Assembly: GCA_039621445.1 (NCBI GenBank) | Contig: CP154956.1 | Span: 92,754,648 to 92,818,647 of the forward strand | Length of the DNA: 64,000 bases | Reading direction: 5' to 3' | Source of the DNA: Euglena gracilis | Taxonomy: Eukaryota; Euglenida; Euglenophyceae; Euglenales | In this document: piece after piece, positions 11,125 to 21,452 of the stretch | Layout: each line of letters begins with the position of its first letter | Position numbering within the stretch: the first letter of the stretch is position 1 | Position numbers and translations under genes: made by a program | The notes under the pieces: model-generated | Told to the model about the DNA's origin: nothing | The model's database searches: none | What the model saw: only the letters and a program-made list of their open reading frames with translations

Positions 11125-11800
11125 CCCCCCCGGGGGTCACACCCAAAAATCACCTCCATTTTTTTTTGCTTGAAGGGTCGTCTTGTCTAGTGATCACCCC
11201 AACCCCCGTGATTGTCAGTGGCGGCTGGATATGTGGGGGAGGAGAGTGTCCTGTGACTGCCTGTGACTTAGGTGCTTAGACCGAGAAATGAAGTTGTTAG
11301 AGTATTAGAGTATAAGGACGAAATTGAAAAGTGGGAAGAGGGCAGGAGGCAAGAGCAGCACTGGGACGTAAGGGTGTAGACCCACCCATGGGAACCACAC
11401 CAACCACACAAGGTGAGTGTGCGTCCCTAAAGCGCTGGAATTGCACCAGAGTTGCTCACCCTGCCAGGCGGAGCAACAAAAGAGCACTGGTGTAAGGGGT
11501 CCCTGGCCCCTCACCGCACAAACTGGGCCAGAAGCGAAGTTAGCACCGGCTATAAACAGACAAGAAGCCTCAGTGCAACTAAGGGGGTCACACCCAACAA
11601 TCACCTCCACTTTTTTTTTTGCTTGAAGGGTCACCTTGTCTAGTAATCACCCCAACCCCCGTGATTGTCAGTGGCTGCTGGATATGTGGGGGAGGAGAGT
11701 AAAAAATTGATGCTTTATTAAAAATGCCTGTGATTTAGGTGCTTGGACCGAGAAATGAGGTCGTTAGAGTATTAGAGTATAAGGACGAAATTGAAAGATT
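11125..11800. repeat. Imperfect direct duplication, about 450-bp period
   Basis: The segment at about 11130-11330 (phrases AATCACCTCCATTTTTTTTT, CCCGTGATTGTCAGTGGC, GAGTATTAGAGTATAAGG) recurs at about 11580-11800 with few changes. The intervening part (11330-11580) is not duplicated. Both copies contain a pyrimidine run followed by GCTTGAAGGGTC, and neither has coding bias. Confidence 0.75.
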
Positions 11801-12019
11801 GAGAAGGTATTGCAGGAACAGTTTTTTTTTTGTGCAAACTGAAAAAATGCCTGAGAAAGAAGATGGCCAAAAAGGAATGAGTTTATGGACCTGTAGAGAA
11901 AACATTGGCCCCTCAATTTCACCGACTGCCCCCAAGAAGCAGGTCCACAAAAATGACCCTCCCCCTTTGAAGTTCATCCCATTTCGGCGACAGTTGTGGT
12001 GACTCACCACAACCCAAAA

Positions 12020-12110
12020 ATCATGCTAGCCCCCCCCCCCCCGAAACCCCCCCCCCCCCGATTTTTACCCAAATTTACTGTTCGGGGGGGGGGGGGGGGC
12101 TAGCTTCGGG
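12020..12110. repeat. GCTAGC-type C/G-tract hairpin
   Basis: ATGCTAGC(C)n at the left and (G)nGCTAGCTTC at the right enclose a short spacer with another C-run: a compact hairpin with homopolymer arms, about 85 bases long, just left of the putative first filamin exon. Confidence 0.7.
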
Positions 12111-12204
12111 GAAACCTCAAAGCGGGCGACGCGGCCTGCGGGGGGCCGCGAAGCCACCGAGCCGACTGCCGGGCCTCAGCTCGCCGCCGCGACGGTCGGT
12201 CCAG

Positions 12205-12304
12205 ATGGCCCCCTCGCCGCTCGCGCCCTTCGAGCACCTCGAGTCCCTGGCGGAGCAATCGGAGATCGTGGATTTCCGCCGGGGGACCAGCGCTGAAAAT
12301 CAGT
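12205..12304 (+). CDS. Filamin-domain gene, putative first coding exon
   Basis: The frame from ATG at 12205 reads MAPSPLAPFEHLESLAEQSE, then IVDFRRGTSAENQ, with strong C/G third-position bias. One base remains at the end (T|GTCGGC), which matches the two leading bases of the exon at 12977. The ATG could also be internal, since AG directly precedes it (GGTCCAG|ATG) and the frame is open upstream. The peptide has no recognisable domain. The start is therefore a best guess; promoter elements were not identified. Confidence 0.45.
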
Positions 12305-12454
12305 GTCGGCAATGAGCCGAGTAAATACATGCAACAGGCAAACAGGCATTGCAAATGAAGCTCCACGGAACCGGAAATTCTCACTTTTGGGCCTTTATTG
12401 GCTGGTTTTTGTGTTGGGAAGTCTTGGCATGGGGCTGTGCGGGAAGTTGCCACC

Positions 12455-12705
12455 GGACTCCCCCCCCCCCCCACCATGTCCAATGACCCCCCTATGTTTA
12501 ACGACCCCCCCCCCCCCGGTCGGAGAACCCCCTTTCGGAGGTTTGGGCAGTCCGCAGAAGTGTTTTTTTTGCTCCGAAAACACCCTGAACCGACCCCCCA
12601 GTTGGAGGACACCTTCTTGGTCAGAACTCTATGTCCAACAACCCCCCCCACCCCCGGTTGGAGGACAGAGATAACCTGTCGATGGGCATAAGGGGGCAGG
12701 AAGGC
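12455..12705. repeat. TCCAACGACC-type C/G-tract repeat in intron
   Basis: Phrases CATGTCCAATGACCCCCC, GGTCGGAGAACCCC, GTTGGAGGACACC and GTCCAACAACCCC alternate with C-runs. The right end has CTGTCGATGGGCATAAGGGGG. This is the most frequent C/G-tract family in the window (others at 24.5, 26.6, 38.5, 39.5 and 49.4 kb). Confidence 0.65.
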
Positions 12706-12976
12706 ATCACCTTCCCACCCAGGGAGTTGTTGCCTAAACACGCTGGGAATTGCCATCCAGGCTCATATTTCAGGCGACAACTTCTCGGAGAAGAAGAGAG
12801 GAACGAGTGTTGTGAAATGGGATGGTGTGTACCTGTCGGTGACTCCCCGGGGTGGCAGGTGCGACTTTGGGGGTGTTTTTTTTTTTATGAAAGCTTGGTG
12901 ACCCAGACAAGAGGGGTGGGCAGATTCCATGGCAGATTCCATGGGCACATTCCATCCCAGCTCACCCTCCCCACAG

Positions 12977-13053
12977 GGGGGGGGGTTGGCACCCCTCTAA
13001 CTAAAGTGGAGTATGTGCCTGGAGGGCGCTTGGTGGCCGGCGTCGTAAACAAG
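12977..13053 (+). CDS. Filamin-domain gene, exon
   Basis: Acceptor CTCCCCACAG, donor AACAAG|GTAAGT (a perfect consensus). Two leading bases plus 25 codons read VGTPLTKVEYVPGGRLVAGV then VNK. It links in phase to the exons on both sides. The V-E-Y-x-P-x-G pattern resembles the end strands of a filamin repeat. It begins in a nine-G run, so its first codons depend on the homopolymer length. Confidence 0.6.
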
Positions 13054-13344
13054 GTAAGTCCCGCCAGGCTCCGGCCACCTCCACATACACAGACAAAATG
13101 AGCCAGAGGCGAACAACAGCGCCAGGCCAGAAGAAGGGATAAAAGGCACCAAAAAAACAGCCACAGTGCACACAGGGGGGTTGGCACCCACGAAAGTCGG
13201 GTCTTTCCTCTGTTTGGCACAAATTTTCAATTTTTTTTCTGGATGCTGACCCCCAGAGTCCTCAAAAAAACCTTCCGGTATATACATGCATGTAATGCCT
13301 CCCCCGCCTTCTGCCCGCCTGCCACTGGTCCCCCTGCCCAGCAG

Positions 13345-13434
13345 CTCTGCAAGACGCTCAGCCAGGCACAGCCCGCCGGATTCGCATTGCGGTTCCGGGT
13401 CCAGACGAAGGACAGCGTCTTTGCGGAGAAGACG
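13345..13434 (+). CDS. Filamin-domain gene, exon (repeat strand A/B)
   Basis: Exactly 30 codons between CCCAGCAG and ACG|GTGGGT. The peptide contains AGFALRFRVQTKDSVFAEKT. Filamin repeats have A-G-x-P-L-x-F-x-V-x-x-x-D-x-x-G at this position, so the match is direct. Phase 0 at both borders agrees with the neighbours at 12977 and 14249. Confidence 0.8.
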
Positions 13435-13559
13435 GTGGGTGGGGCCCCGGCCCTGGCAGAGCCGCAGCCGCGTGTCCCCACCGTCTCCTTTGGGTTGGAC
13501 TGTGGGGCAGCCGGCCAAACTCTGTGTGTTGGTCTCCTCAAAAATCGTGCGACACCCAT

Positions 13560-14029
13560 CAAAATAAGAATTGAAAGTGAAATTTTCAAAATAAAAGTAA
13601 AATAAAAAAAATGAAGAAAAATGAAAAAGGTTAAAAATAGGAACAAAGAAAGCAAAACAAAAACTAAAACGGAAGAAGAAAAATCTCACCTTTCAAGGAA
13701 CTTGAAAACCAAACCGAGCATCAAAAGCATCGTGATGTCAACCGGACAACCAGCAGCATCCTTTTCCATGCCCTCAAAATAATTTTGGCAAGCAACCCTC
13801 AAGAAGTGATGACCAAGCTCAGAGAGGAGGATTCCAACGCGCCAGAATCAAATTTCCTTCGTGGTTTTTGCATGGGAATTGTGCGGGGATCAACAATGCA
13901 CTGCAGCGCAACGATAACCGTTCAGCGAAGCCACCACCAAATTCCCTTTTGTTTACACGCAGCATTCCTCACTGCAGTAAGCAGAAAGCTGCGCTCCACT
14001 GAGGCTCCCTATTCCATCCCTGCTCGGTA
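13560..14029. other. Intron sequence, A-rich, no exon seen
   Basis: A-rich run at 13560-13690 (AAAATAAAAGTAAAATAAAAA), then ordinary low-GC sequence. The short open frame from 13785 lacks the codon bias of the exons. This is intron between the exons at 13345 and 14249. Confidence 0.5.
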
Positions 14030-14225
14030 GGATTCTCCCCACCCTGCTCGGTAGGACTCTCCCCACCCTGCTCGGTAGGACTCTCCCCACCCTGCTCGGT
14101 AGGACTCTCCCCACCCTGCTCGGTAGGACTCTCCCCACCTTGCTCGGTAGGACTCTCCCCACCCTGCTCGGTAAGACTCTCCCCACCCTGCTCGGTAGGA
14201 CTTCCCCACCTGCTCAGTAGGATTC
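14030..14225. repeat. 24-bp minisatellite in intron
   Basis: About eight tandem units of CCCTGCTCGGTAGGACTCTCC plus CCA, ending 24 bases before the acceptor of the next exon. The last two units are degenerate. The unit itself contains a GGTAGGA donor-like and a CTCTCCCC pyrimidine stretch, so the array offers several decoy splice sites. Confidence 0.85.
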
Positions 14226-14248
14226 CCGCCGCCCTCCGGATTCTTCAG

Positions 14249-14404
14249 CCGTGGCCGGGCGGCGACCGGTGGACGGTCATCGCCCGCGGCCTGGACGTGG
14301 AGCACACGGTGGACGGCAGCGTGGTGGACCTCGGCACGGGGCAGTACGCCGTCACGGTGCAGGTGACGAAGACCGGCCGGTACCAGGTGGACCTGCTGCC
14401 CCGG
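14249..14404 (+). CDS. Filamin-domain gene, exon (central and C-terminal strands)
   Basis: After GATTCTTCAG, 52 codons of very strong GC3 read PWPGGDRWTVIARGLDVEHT, then VDLGTGQYAVTVQVTKTGRY and QVDLL. D-x-G-x-G-x-Y-x-V-x-V...G-x-Y-x-V is the hallmark of the filamin/ABP280 fold (strands E to G). The exon starts in phase 0 and I end it at CGG|GTGCAG in phase 0; CAG|GTGGAC is an alternative. Filamins are cytoskeletal or extracellular scaffold proteins; what this protein binds cannot be told. Confidence 0.85.
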
Positions 14405-14499
14405 GTGCAGCCCGGCGTCCCGCGGCGCGGCAAAGAAAGGCTGGAAGAAGGCTGGGTGGGGTGGGCGGGGTGGGGTCATTTCAAACCAGACAAACACCC

Positions 14500-14775
14500 T
14501 CCCCCCAAATAATACCCCCTCCCCTTCGAGGTCCAAATTCAGCGACCGAGTTAATACCCCCCCCTCCCAATCTCTGGCCGACAACCCGGAATTTGACCTG
14601 AAAATGTAGGTAAAAATCACAATCTCCAACAACAAATTATGAGGAAAATCGATTTTTCTGGATCATCTGTCCTCCAAGATGAATCGCTGAATTTCGTGAG
14701 AAAGCATAAAAATGACCGCAAAGGGGGGCTTTGAGTTGGGTCCTATGGGACTTCGAACGAAAACTTTCATGGCAT
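14500..14775. repeat. TATTATTT-type repeat, partial copy in intron
   Basis: CCCAAATAATACCCCC, then TTAATACCCCCCCC, CTGAAAATGTAGGTAAAAATC and ATCGATTTTTCTGGATCATCTG, in the same order as 5000-5260. The right end with TATTATTT is missing, so this copy is truncated. Confidence 0.7.
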
Positions 14776-14977
14776 TCATGATGTAACACGGTGCATGGGT
14801 CAACTTTGGAAGTCTGTGCCAATTCTGCCAACCAAAATACCACAAGCAAGCGAGTGCCTTGCAAACGTTTTCGGGGAATTCAAAAATGCAAACACCATTG
14901 GAATGAAAACGACTTACTCTGTCGTGCGTGCCGCCGCCGGGCGGGGGCGGGGCCCCGCCCGGCCCCCGCTGTCGAAG

Positions 14978-15011
14978 CGCATCGTGTCCTCGCTGATCTC
15001 CAACTCCGTCA
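14978..15011 (+). CDS. Filamin-domain gene, putative 34-base micro-exon
   Basis: The exon ending at 14404 leaves phase 0 and the exon at 16689 needs one base, so a linking exon of length 3n+1 must lie between. The GC3-biased island at 14.92-15.06 kb provides one: acceptor CTGTCGAAG, codons for RIVSSLISNSV plus one base, donor A|GTTCCC. The island stays open on both sides in the same frame (upstream ...GPARPPLSK, downstream SQLVPPNALVLTIHACQG), so the true exon could be larger. Domain content is unclear. Confidence 0.35.
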
Positions 15012-15444
15012 GTTCCCAGCTGGTACCGCCCAACGCCCTCGTGCTCACCATCCATGCCTGCCAGGGCCCGCTAGCCCCTCTAATCCCTTGACTGCCATTC
15101 AAGTGTCAAGTTTATGGCCAGCCCCCCAGCCCCCAGGACCCCCGAGGACTGGGTAATGCTCAGGCATTTATCAGTCTTAGTGTGATAAAATATCAAGGTA
15201 ATTCACTGATCTGGATTTACGACAATACTCAAATGAATTTTTTCATTTATGTTTATTTCTATTTCCATTAAACTGGGGACTTGTGTTAATGTGCCAATTA
15301 TTTCGGTTACCATTGGGAAGATAATAATTTTCATCATAATATATTTATATGGGTTCTGATCAGTTATCCTCTCAGGAACGACATTGTCAACAGAAATCAC
15401 ACGAAGGATGAGTGTTGAAGGCATGGCCCATCAGCAGATGTTTC

Positions 15445-15845
15445 TACCCCCCCCCCCCAATAAGAAACCCCCCGGTTTATTATTTGGACACCCGAAGTCA
15501 GGGTCCGGGGTTTATTATTTGGGCAAAAACTTCGAAGGCAAAAATCGGCCCGAAAAAACCCCTCCACAAGCCCCAATGGTCACTTTTTTTGGCATTTTTG
15601 GGCTTTTTTTTTGAAAATTGGGTGATTTTTTTGGCACATTTTCTGCACCAATTTGTCCCATTTTTGTGATTTTTGGCAACATTTCTGTTAATTTTTGACT
15701 CTGTTTTTATTTGGCTTCACACCTGCCGGAGGGGGGGGTTTATTATTTGGGCGGCCGAAGTCGGTCTTCAGGGGGGGTTTATTATTTGGGGGGGGTTTAT
15801 TATTTGGGGGGGGGTTTATTATTTGGGGGGGTTTATGTGGGCAGG
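15445..15845. repeat. TATTATTT-type C/G-tract repeat in intron
   Basis: Begins TACCCCCCCCCCCCCAATAAG and GGTTTATTATTTGG, and ends in four GGGTTTATTATTTGGGG blocks followed by a G-run. The motif GGCCGAAGTCGG lies before the terminal blocks, as in the copies at 19.0, 20.9 and 27.2 kb. The interior is TTTTTGGCAC-like. Confidence 0.7.
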
Positions 15846-15849
15846 TGAC

Positions 15850-16688
15850 TGCACCCTGACAAGAGTCCCTGACAACCTCCAGGAAAGGGGTTTCAGGATT
15901 GAACGATGGATTTCCGCGTCACTGTCCACTGACCAAATGTCAATATGCGGAGCACATATTTTGCACATATTCACTTGTTTTTTTTTCTTTGAAAAAAGTG
16001 AATATTTCACATGTTTTGTGCACGTTTTGCACAAATTTTCAAGGATTTTCCCGCCGCATATTTGCCATTCCCACATATTTTTGGGGTTATTTGGGGCTAT
16101 TTCTTTACGTTTTGGAACCATTTTTTTCGGCCATTTTCGGCAATTTTGGGCCATTTTGGCCCATTGTCAACCATTGTGGGCCATCTTTGAGCCACTTCGG
16201 ACAGTCGGCCACAATTGGCTGTTTCTTTTTGTGACCAAAACAGCAACGATGGCTATTATATAGGTCAGTTGGGCCTTTTTTCGTCGCTGAATCATCCTCC
16301 TTGGTTAAAAATTGCCAAAAATGCCCCCCACCCCCCAAATGCTGAAATGGTTTAAAAATGAATGGAAATGGTCAGACAATGACCCATCGTGGCTGATGAT
16401 GGGCTGAGATGGCCCAAAGGTGCTAATTTGGCCGAAAATGATTTACCACGTGGGGGCCCTGAACATGACCAAGAATGGCTGGGTTCCGGAAAACTAATAT
16501 ATTTCCCGCATATTTGCCACCTGGGGAATATCAAAGGGATCAGAAGGGGGAAAAATGAAAAAAAATATAAAACGATTCAAAACAGAAATCATACAAAAGA
16601 GATCCGAAAACGCCAACCGGACCGAATGGCTTGAACAGCGCCGAAGGGCACAGGGCCACGCTGGCTCCCCGGACCCCCCCCCCCTCAG
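15850..16688. other. Intron sequence with GGCCATTTT-like degenerate repeats
   Basis: From 16100 to 16240 the sequence TTTTCGGCCATTTTGG recurs in degenerate form, also seen at 2400-2650, 26640-27000 and 46240-46450. No exon was found. Confidence 0.45.
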
Positions 16689-16777
16689 TGGCCCCTGTGG
16701 CCGGCCCCATCTCCCCGTTCCACTCCCGGCTCGTGTTTGACGGCGGCCAGGCCCAGCCAGCGCTGAACGGGAATCGG
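16689..16777 (+). CDS. Filamin-domain gene, exon (repeat junction)
   Basis: Acceptor CCCCCCTCAG, donor CGG|GTTGAG; two leading bases plus 29 codons. It reads APVAGPISPFHSRLVFDGGQ then AQPALNGNR. G-P-I-x-x-S-P-F is the last strand of one filamin repeat (normally I-x-G-S-P-F) and the rest is the linker into the next. Phase agrees with the exon at 17352. Confidence 0.8.
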
Positions 16778-16799
16778 GTTGAGTTTTTGAGGCCGACCC

Positions 16800-17060
16800 A
16801 ACCCTGGGGGGGGGGAGGGTGCCTGCCTGGGTAGGAACCCCAAGGCAACCCAGATCCGACCCCCCAGGGTTGGGGTACATGGGTAAAGGGCTGGGCACTC
16901 GGGTCAGGCATTTCTGACAACAAAGGCGATGGAAGGCTTGAAAGTGAGTATTTTGGGCAATTTCATCCGCCGGCCAGGCAGGCACTGACCCCTCCTCCCC
17001 CTGGGGAATAGTGCCTGCCCAGGCACCCTAGGGCACTCCGAGACCCCCCGCAGGACTGGA
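16800..17060. repeat. GGCACC-type C/G-tract repeat in intron
   Basis: Left part GGTGCCTGCCTGGGTAGG with a G-run, right part TAGTGCCTGCCCAGGCACC. It resembles 8010-8265 and 46520-46600. Confidence 0.55.
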
Positions 17061-17351
17061 GGGGACCCCCCCAAAAATTGGGCCTTCTGAAGATTTCCCA
17101 AAACATTTCTGGCACTTCGAAACAGAAAGCCATACCCGTGCCTCTGGCCTGGGACCCCCCCCCTGGGGGAGAGGAGGAAAGAACCTTGTTTAGTAATGGT
17201 ATGACACGAAAGAAGAAGAGGAAGAAGAACAGAAGGACAGGAAAAAAAGATTCAGACAGACAGGAATCCTGGAAACCACAGGTCTTGGGTGGGGGGGGGG
17301 GCGACCCCCCCCCCCCCCGCCCAACCCAACCCCACTGGCGTTCCCGTACAG

Positions 17352-17457
17352 CCCTGGCCCTGGGGGTTCAGCGTCGCTCCACTGGCGGGCCAGCCGGGCT
17401 ACTTCCTCGTCAAGGCCAAGGACAAATACGGCGCACAGTGTGCCGCCCCCAAGCCCG
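17352..17457 (+). CDS. Filamin-domain gene, exon
   Basis: Acceptor GTTCCCGTACAG, donor CCCG|GTGCAG; 35 codons plus one base. Reads PWPWGFSVAPLAGQPGYFLV then KAKDKYGAQCAAPKP. A-G-Q-P-x-x-F-x-V-x-A-x-D-x-Y-G is the first strand pair of a filamin repeat. The frame stays open for 117 more codons past the donor, but the downstream stretch has weaker bias. Confidence 0.85.
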
Positions 17458-17818
17458 GTGCAGTAGAAGCGATGAGAGGCGAGGCCCATGCAACATACTC
17501 CCCACCAAGGCCAGCGTTTCCTTCCTCTGGTGACAGCCTGTGCTGCGTACCCCCAGGAGTGCGGACAATGCATGTGAGCCCCGATTATGTGGATGGCCCA
17601 ACAGCAGATCAGACGGCAGAAGTTGCCAATGCCCCGCGCTCCATCCACGCATCGTCACCCTTCCCCTTTGCGACGTTTCTGGGTGGTGATGCATGGCTTG
17701 CCATTTCAGCGCAGTTCCACGGAAAGCTGCTCAACGCTGGAGAACTGCTGCGGGTTCCCATGCCCCCTCCTGATGTCATGCCAGAACTGGCCATCTCAGC
17801 AGTTTGAACCCACCCCAG

Positions 17819-17961
17819 GATTCCAGGCGCCAATCCCCACACGCGGGGCACTGGGGCCCAACCCCACCTTCCTTGGGGGACAGGAGCGGCTGCAGGTGAC
17901 GTGCCGGGACGCCGGGGTCCGGATTCTGGGCGAGGACAAGTACGACCTGGGGGTGTACAAG
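17819..17961 (+). CDS. Filamin-domain gene, exon
   Basis: Of two close acceptors, ACCCCAG at 17818 gives the two leading bases required by the preceding exon. The peptide contains GPNPTFLGGQERLQVTCRDA, then GVRILGEDKYDLGVYK; the donor is AAG|GTGGGC, phase 0. The D-K-Y-D-L-G-V-Y strand corresponds to the D-G-x-Y-x-V strand of a filamin repeat. Confidence 0.8.
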
Positions 17962-17999
17962 GTGGGCCAGGGGGTGCCCGGCCGCCAGGGCGGTCGATA

Positions 18000-18290
18000 A
18001 GAGACGGGAAGTTTTTTTTTCCTTTGAGAACCGCTGCTTGAGACCGCCCTTAGGCCCGAGTACTAACTAATAATAGTCACTGATAATGAAAAAAAAACAC
18101 ATTATTTTGGACGTTATGGGTGGATGGCCGATGGCCCAAGGATGTCAGAAATCATTTTTTTCCCGAAGTGGACCCATTTTTGCCAAAAATACGGCCATTT
18201 TTTTTGTTCGTTTTTCCTATGAATATTTTGTTGAATGTGCCCATGGGAAGTTTTTTTTTTTGGTTAAGGACCGACATGCCGGCCGCCAGA
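18000..18290. repeat. AAGGACCGCC-type repeat in intron
   Basis: GACGGGAAGTTTTTTTTTCC, GAGACCGCCCTTAGGCC, GGACGTTATGGGTGGATGG and GGATGTCAGAAATCA, in the order of the copy at 8390-8700. It ends TTAAGGACCGACATGCC. Confidence 0.6.
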
Positions 18291-18438
18291 GTTTATAAGT
18301 TTGGTGAGCCAGAGGGGGGAGGGGGTGGGGTTTGGGTCCGGCTCCCCCCGGGTCCGGGAAAAAAGTGTGTCAGCCTGGTGCAACTTTCCGTGGAAAGAGC
18401 TCTGCGATGCCCCCCTCCCCGGCCAATTCCCCCCCCAG

Positions 18439-18567
18439 GAATTCCCCCTTTGTGCAACATTTGTCTTTCGCAAAGCTATCACCCCCTTCTGCCCTTCGGC
18501 CAGTGTATTGCTCCCCTTCGATGAAATTGACAAGAAGTGGAAAGCACCCCTTTTTGTTGGTTTTTTT
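18439..18567 (+). CDS. Possible cassette exon, unrecognised
   Basis: Acceptor CCCCCCCAG, donor TTT|GTAAGC, exactly 43 codons in phase 0, so it could be included between the exons ending at 17961 and starting at 20080 without a frame change. It reads EFPLCATFVFRKAITPFCPS then FDEIDKKWKAPLFVGFF. Third-position bias is weaker than in the neighbours, and joining 17961 directly to 20080 already gives a good filamin strand. It may be an alternative exon or chance. Confidence 0.25.
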
Positions 18568-18999
18568 GTAAGCCCTAGCAATTCTCAATGGGTTTTAGCT
18601 TTTTAATGAAGTCGTGCTTTGATATCATCAAAGATGCGTATCTCAAGGACCCAGGAACTCACCATCCATTTTTCGTCGACTCGGGTGGGTAGCATGCTTC
18701 GTCCGAGGCTTGAGGGTGGAACCACGTAGCCTGCATCAGCTGTGCCGTGTACACACTCCTGCTTTGCAAGCACTCTGTAAACAACAGAGCAAATCGGAAT
18801 CTCCAACAAAGTAGCAGCAGGGGGAAATCATGGACACCTCGGGCGATGGGCAACAAAATAACACCTTTGGAAACCATGGAGGTAAATGGGTCAATTTCCT
18901 CCCAAGTTTTTGCACTTGGTTTGCACCTGTGGGCAATTGTTGGACCAGCAATGGTCACTTTTGCGCTTTTGTGCTGGCCAATTTGCCATGTGACGATTC

Positions 19000-19400
19000 C
19001 GGGGGGGGGGTAAACCCCCCAAATAATATACCCTGGGGTATGTTATTTGGGCAGCCGAAGTCGGGGGCCGGGGGGTTACATTATTTGGACAAAATTTTTC
19101 AAACTCAAACAGACCCACCCAAAAGGCACATTTTTATATAACCTCTGCATTCTTCACATTTTTGACGCTTTGTTTTAGGCTGGTGCTGCCACAACTTTTT
19201 GGTACCAGTCAATTTTGCCAAAATGTGTTGTTTTTTTTGGAAAGAAAATGAGCATGTCCTGCCTTGCTCGATTTCCTCTCTGGGTCCAGCAGCGGGGGAA
19301 TATTGTTTGTACAGCCGAAGTCCTCAGTCCGTGAGGGGGTATATTATTTGGGGGGTGTATGTTATTTGGGGGGTATATTATTTGGGGGGGGGTTATGCGG
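19000..19400. repeat. TATTATTT-type C/G-tract repeat in intron
   Basis: Left end GGTAAACCCCCCAAATAAT, then GGGCAGCCGAAGTCGG; right end GCCGAAGTCCTCAGTCC followed by three GGGTATATTATTTGGGG blocks and a G-run. From 19400 to 20079 no exon or repeat was recognised apart from an A-rich run near 19800. Confidence 0.65.
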
Positions 19401-20079
19401 AATGCAGAAGACACGGCAAAATAGACCCGAAATTTAGGGGCAGCTGAAGAAGGAACGATGGGAAGAATGGGACCAAATGGAGGCCCTTTGGCCAGCCGGG
19501 TACCTTCTGTGTGTATGTTTTTTGATGTGTATGTGACCTGAGGCATCTGCTGTGTGTCTGTGCTGTGGTGGTGTGCGGAAGCACTTCGGTTGCAACCCTT
19601 GGGCGTTCTCTGTGTCTCCCAGCGCCCATCGCCGGGCACCCCCTGCACCCACGTACAGCACAAACACTGCTGGGAGCTACGCCATGCATGTCCACTTGAC
19701 GAGTCCCCAGCATTCTGCACCTGCCCAGCGTCCCGTTTGTCTTCCTGTTGTGCCTTTTTTTGGCATCCTTAACCTCAAATCAAATTGGATTCTCAGCTTT
19801 CGAAAAAAACAACAACACGAGAACCATTTGATTGAACGAAATGTCAAGTTTGAAATTGAAATTTATTTGAAATGAAAAGTGCCACCGGCACACTGGCACT
19901 GCTGTCATGAGAGGGGTGGTTTTAGCTGCCCCTGCCATGACTGGGGTTCAGATGCTTTCCATCCCCGACAGTTTGTGCCTGATGTGTGACTCAAAGCCGC
20001 TGTGCCCCCAGCTGAGCCAACTCTGCTGTGATCCGAGCGAACAGCTTCCTCGAAGCAGGCCAGGCGTGCCTTTGTTCAG

Positions 20080-20243
20080 TGGAAACCGGGCTACTGGCTT
20101 CCCGTCCCCATCGAGGGCTCGCCCCTCACCGTCACCGTCCTGCCGGACGCCCCCGACGTCGCGCGGTGCCGACTGGAGTGGCCGGAGGAGTACCACGCGG
20201 GGGACGAGGGCCACTCAGAGGTCCACCTCACCATTGGGGAAAT
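20080..20243 (+). CDS. Filamin-domain gene, exon (end of one repeat, start of next)
   Basis: Acceptor CTTTGTTCAG, donor AAAT|GTGAGAG. The 54 codons read WKPGYWLPVPIEGSPLTVTV, then LPDAPDVARCRLEWPEEYHA and a further GDEGHSEVHLTIGE. P-G-Y-x-x-x-V...I-E-G-S-P-L-x-V-x-V is the final strand pair of a filamin repeat. Two bases remain and join the single leading base of the next exon, giving an isoleucine codon. Confidence 0.9.
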
Positions 20244-20819
20244 GTGAGAGTTATCAGCAAATACTCGCACTCTTTGCACACTTTGACCATGTCCTGGTTG
20301 TACGGCTGTTGCGGCGTGCCCCGCCAACATTTGCCGGTGTCGCTGCAGGGTGGTGGTCCCCTCTCACCAGGTGTGGTTGTTGCTGAGTCAAATGGGCTTA
20401 CGGGTTCCCGTGAACTTGAAGTGGACAAATCAGAAAACAGAGTCAACAAGAATTTCGGAAACATCCCCTGCTGGGGGTGGCAGTCGTTTTGGATCAGTTC
20501 CAAAAACAGTGAAATTTCCGGGGGGGGGAACATGGCCAACAGCGGAATCCACCCAAAAGGGCTGAAACTTCCTGATTCGGCAAAAAGCCTAAAGTAACCA
20601 AAAGAGGGTCAATGCAGAACCTACAGATCGTACCAGGAAGGGATGCACTGCGAACGTCAAATACTTTCAGAACGCAAGTTTACAGGAACCCATGAACATG
20701 GGTATATGGGTTGGATGTGTGGTTTATGCTTACCTTCCTGGTATGCATTCACACCGGCTTGCATGGTCGTTGACCCAGAACGACAACGCAGCAAAAATGC
20801 ATCATATTGATATAATGCA

Positions 20820-20837
20820 GCGATAATGCATAATATA

Positions 20838-20872
<35 letters not shown>

Positions 20873-21275
20873 ACCCCCAAATAATACCCCCCCCCAAATT
20901 ATTACCCCCCTCCCCAAATAATAAACCCCCCCTGAGGACCGACCTCGGCCGCCCAAATAACCCCCCTCTGGCAGCTGTGAAGGCATGGAGGAGAAAGAGG
21001 AAAAAGCAGCAGAAAGGTTGCAAAAAAAATCACAAAACTGGATGAAATTGGTGCAGAAAATATGCCAAAAAAGCACCAATTTTTCATAAAAGCCCCCAAA
21101 ACGGCTAAAAAATGACCATCGGAACCTATTGAGGGGGGTTTGGGCAGATTTTTTGACTTCGAATTTTTTTGCCCGAATAACACCCCCCCCCCCAAATAAT
21201 AAAGCCCCCTTGCTTGGACCTTCACTTCAAGTATCCAAATAAAAAACTGGGGGTTCATTATGTGGGGGGTTTAAT
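20820..21275. repeat. TATTATTT-type C/G-tract repeat with CA run
   Basis: A (CA)n run (20840-20870) leads into ACCCCCAAATAATACCCCC, AAATTATTACCCCC and AAATAATAAACCCCCC with GACCGACCTCGGCCGCCC. The right end is CCCAAATAATAAAGCCCCC and GGGGGTTCATTATGTGGGG. It is the reverse orientation of 15445-15845. AT-rich sequence follows to about 21400. Confidence 0.7.
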
Positions 21276-21452
21276 ATACAGTAAATAATACAACAGAATA
21301 TAATAAATAATATGAAATAATATATAACATTATCATTAATATATTAATATACATTATATTAACATTATTACAACATTATTTTTTGAATAATGCAGTGGCA
21401 ATGCCTGATGTAAACGCATTTGATGATGCCAGATGATACGAACGAGTTTCAG

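Noticed and set aside
17458-17807. Extension of the filamin exon at 17352 through the long open frame
   Set aside because: The downstream part has weaker codon bias, and splicing from 17457 to 17819 gives a better filamin continuation in phase. A small exon inside (RSIHASSPFPF) cannot be excluded.
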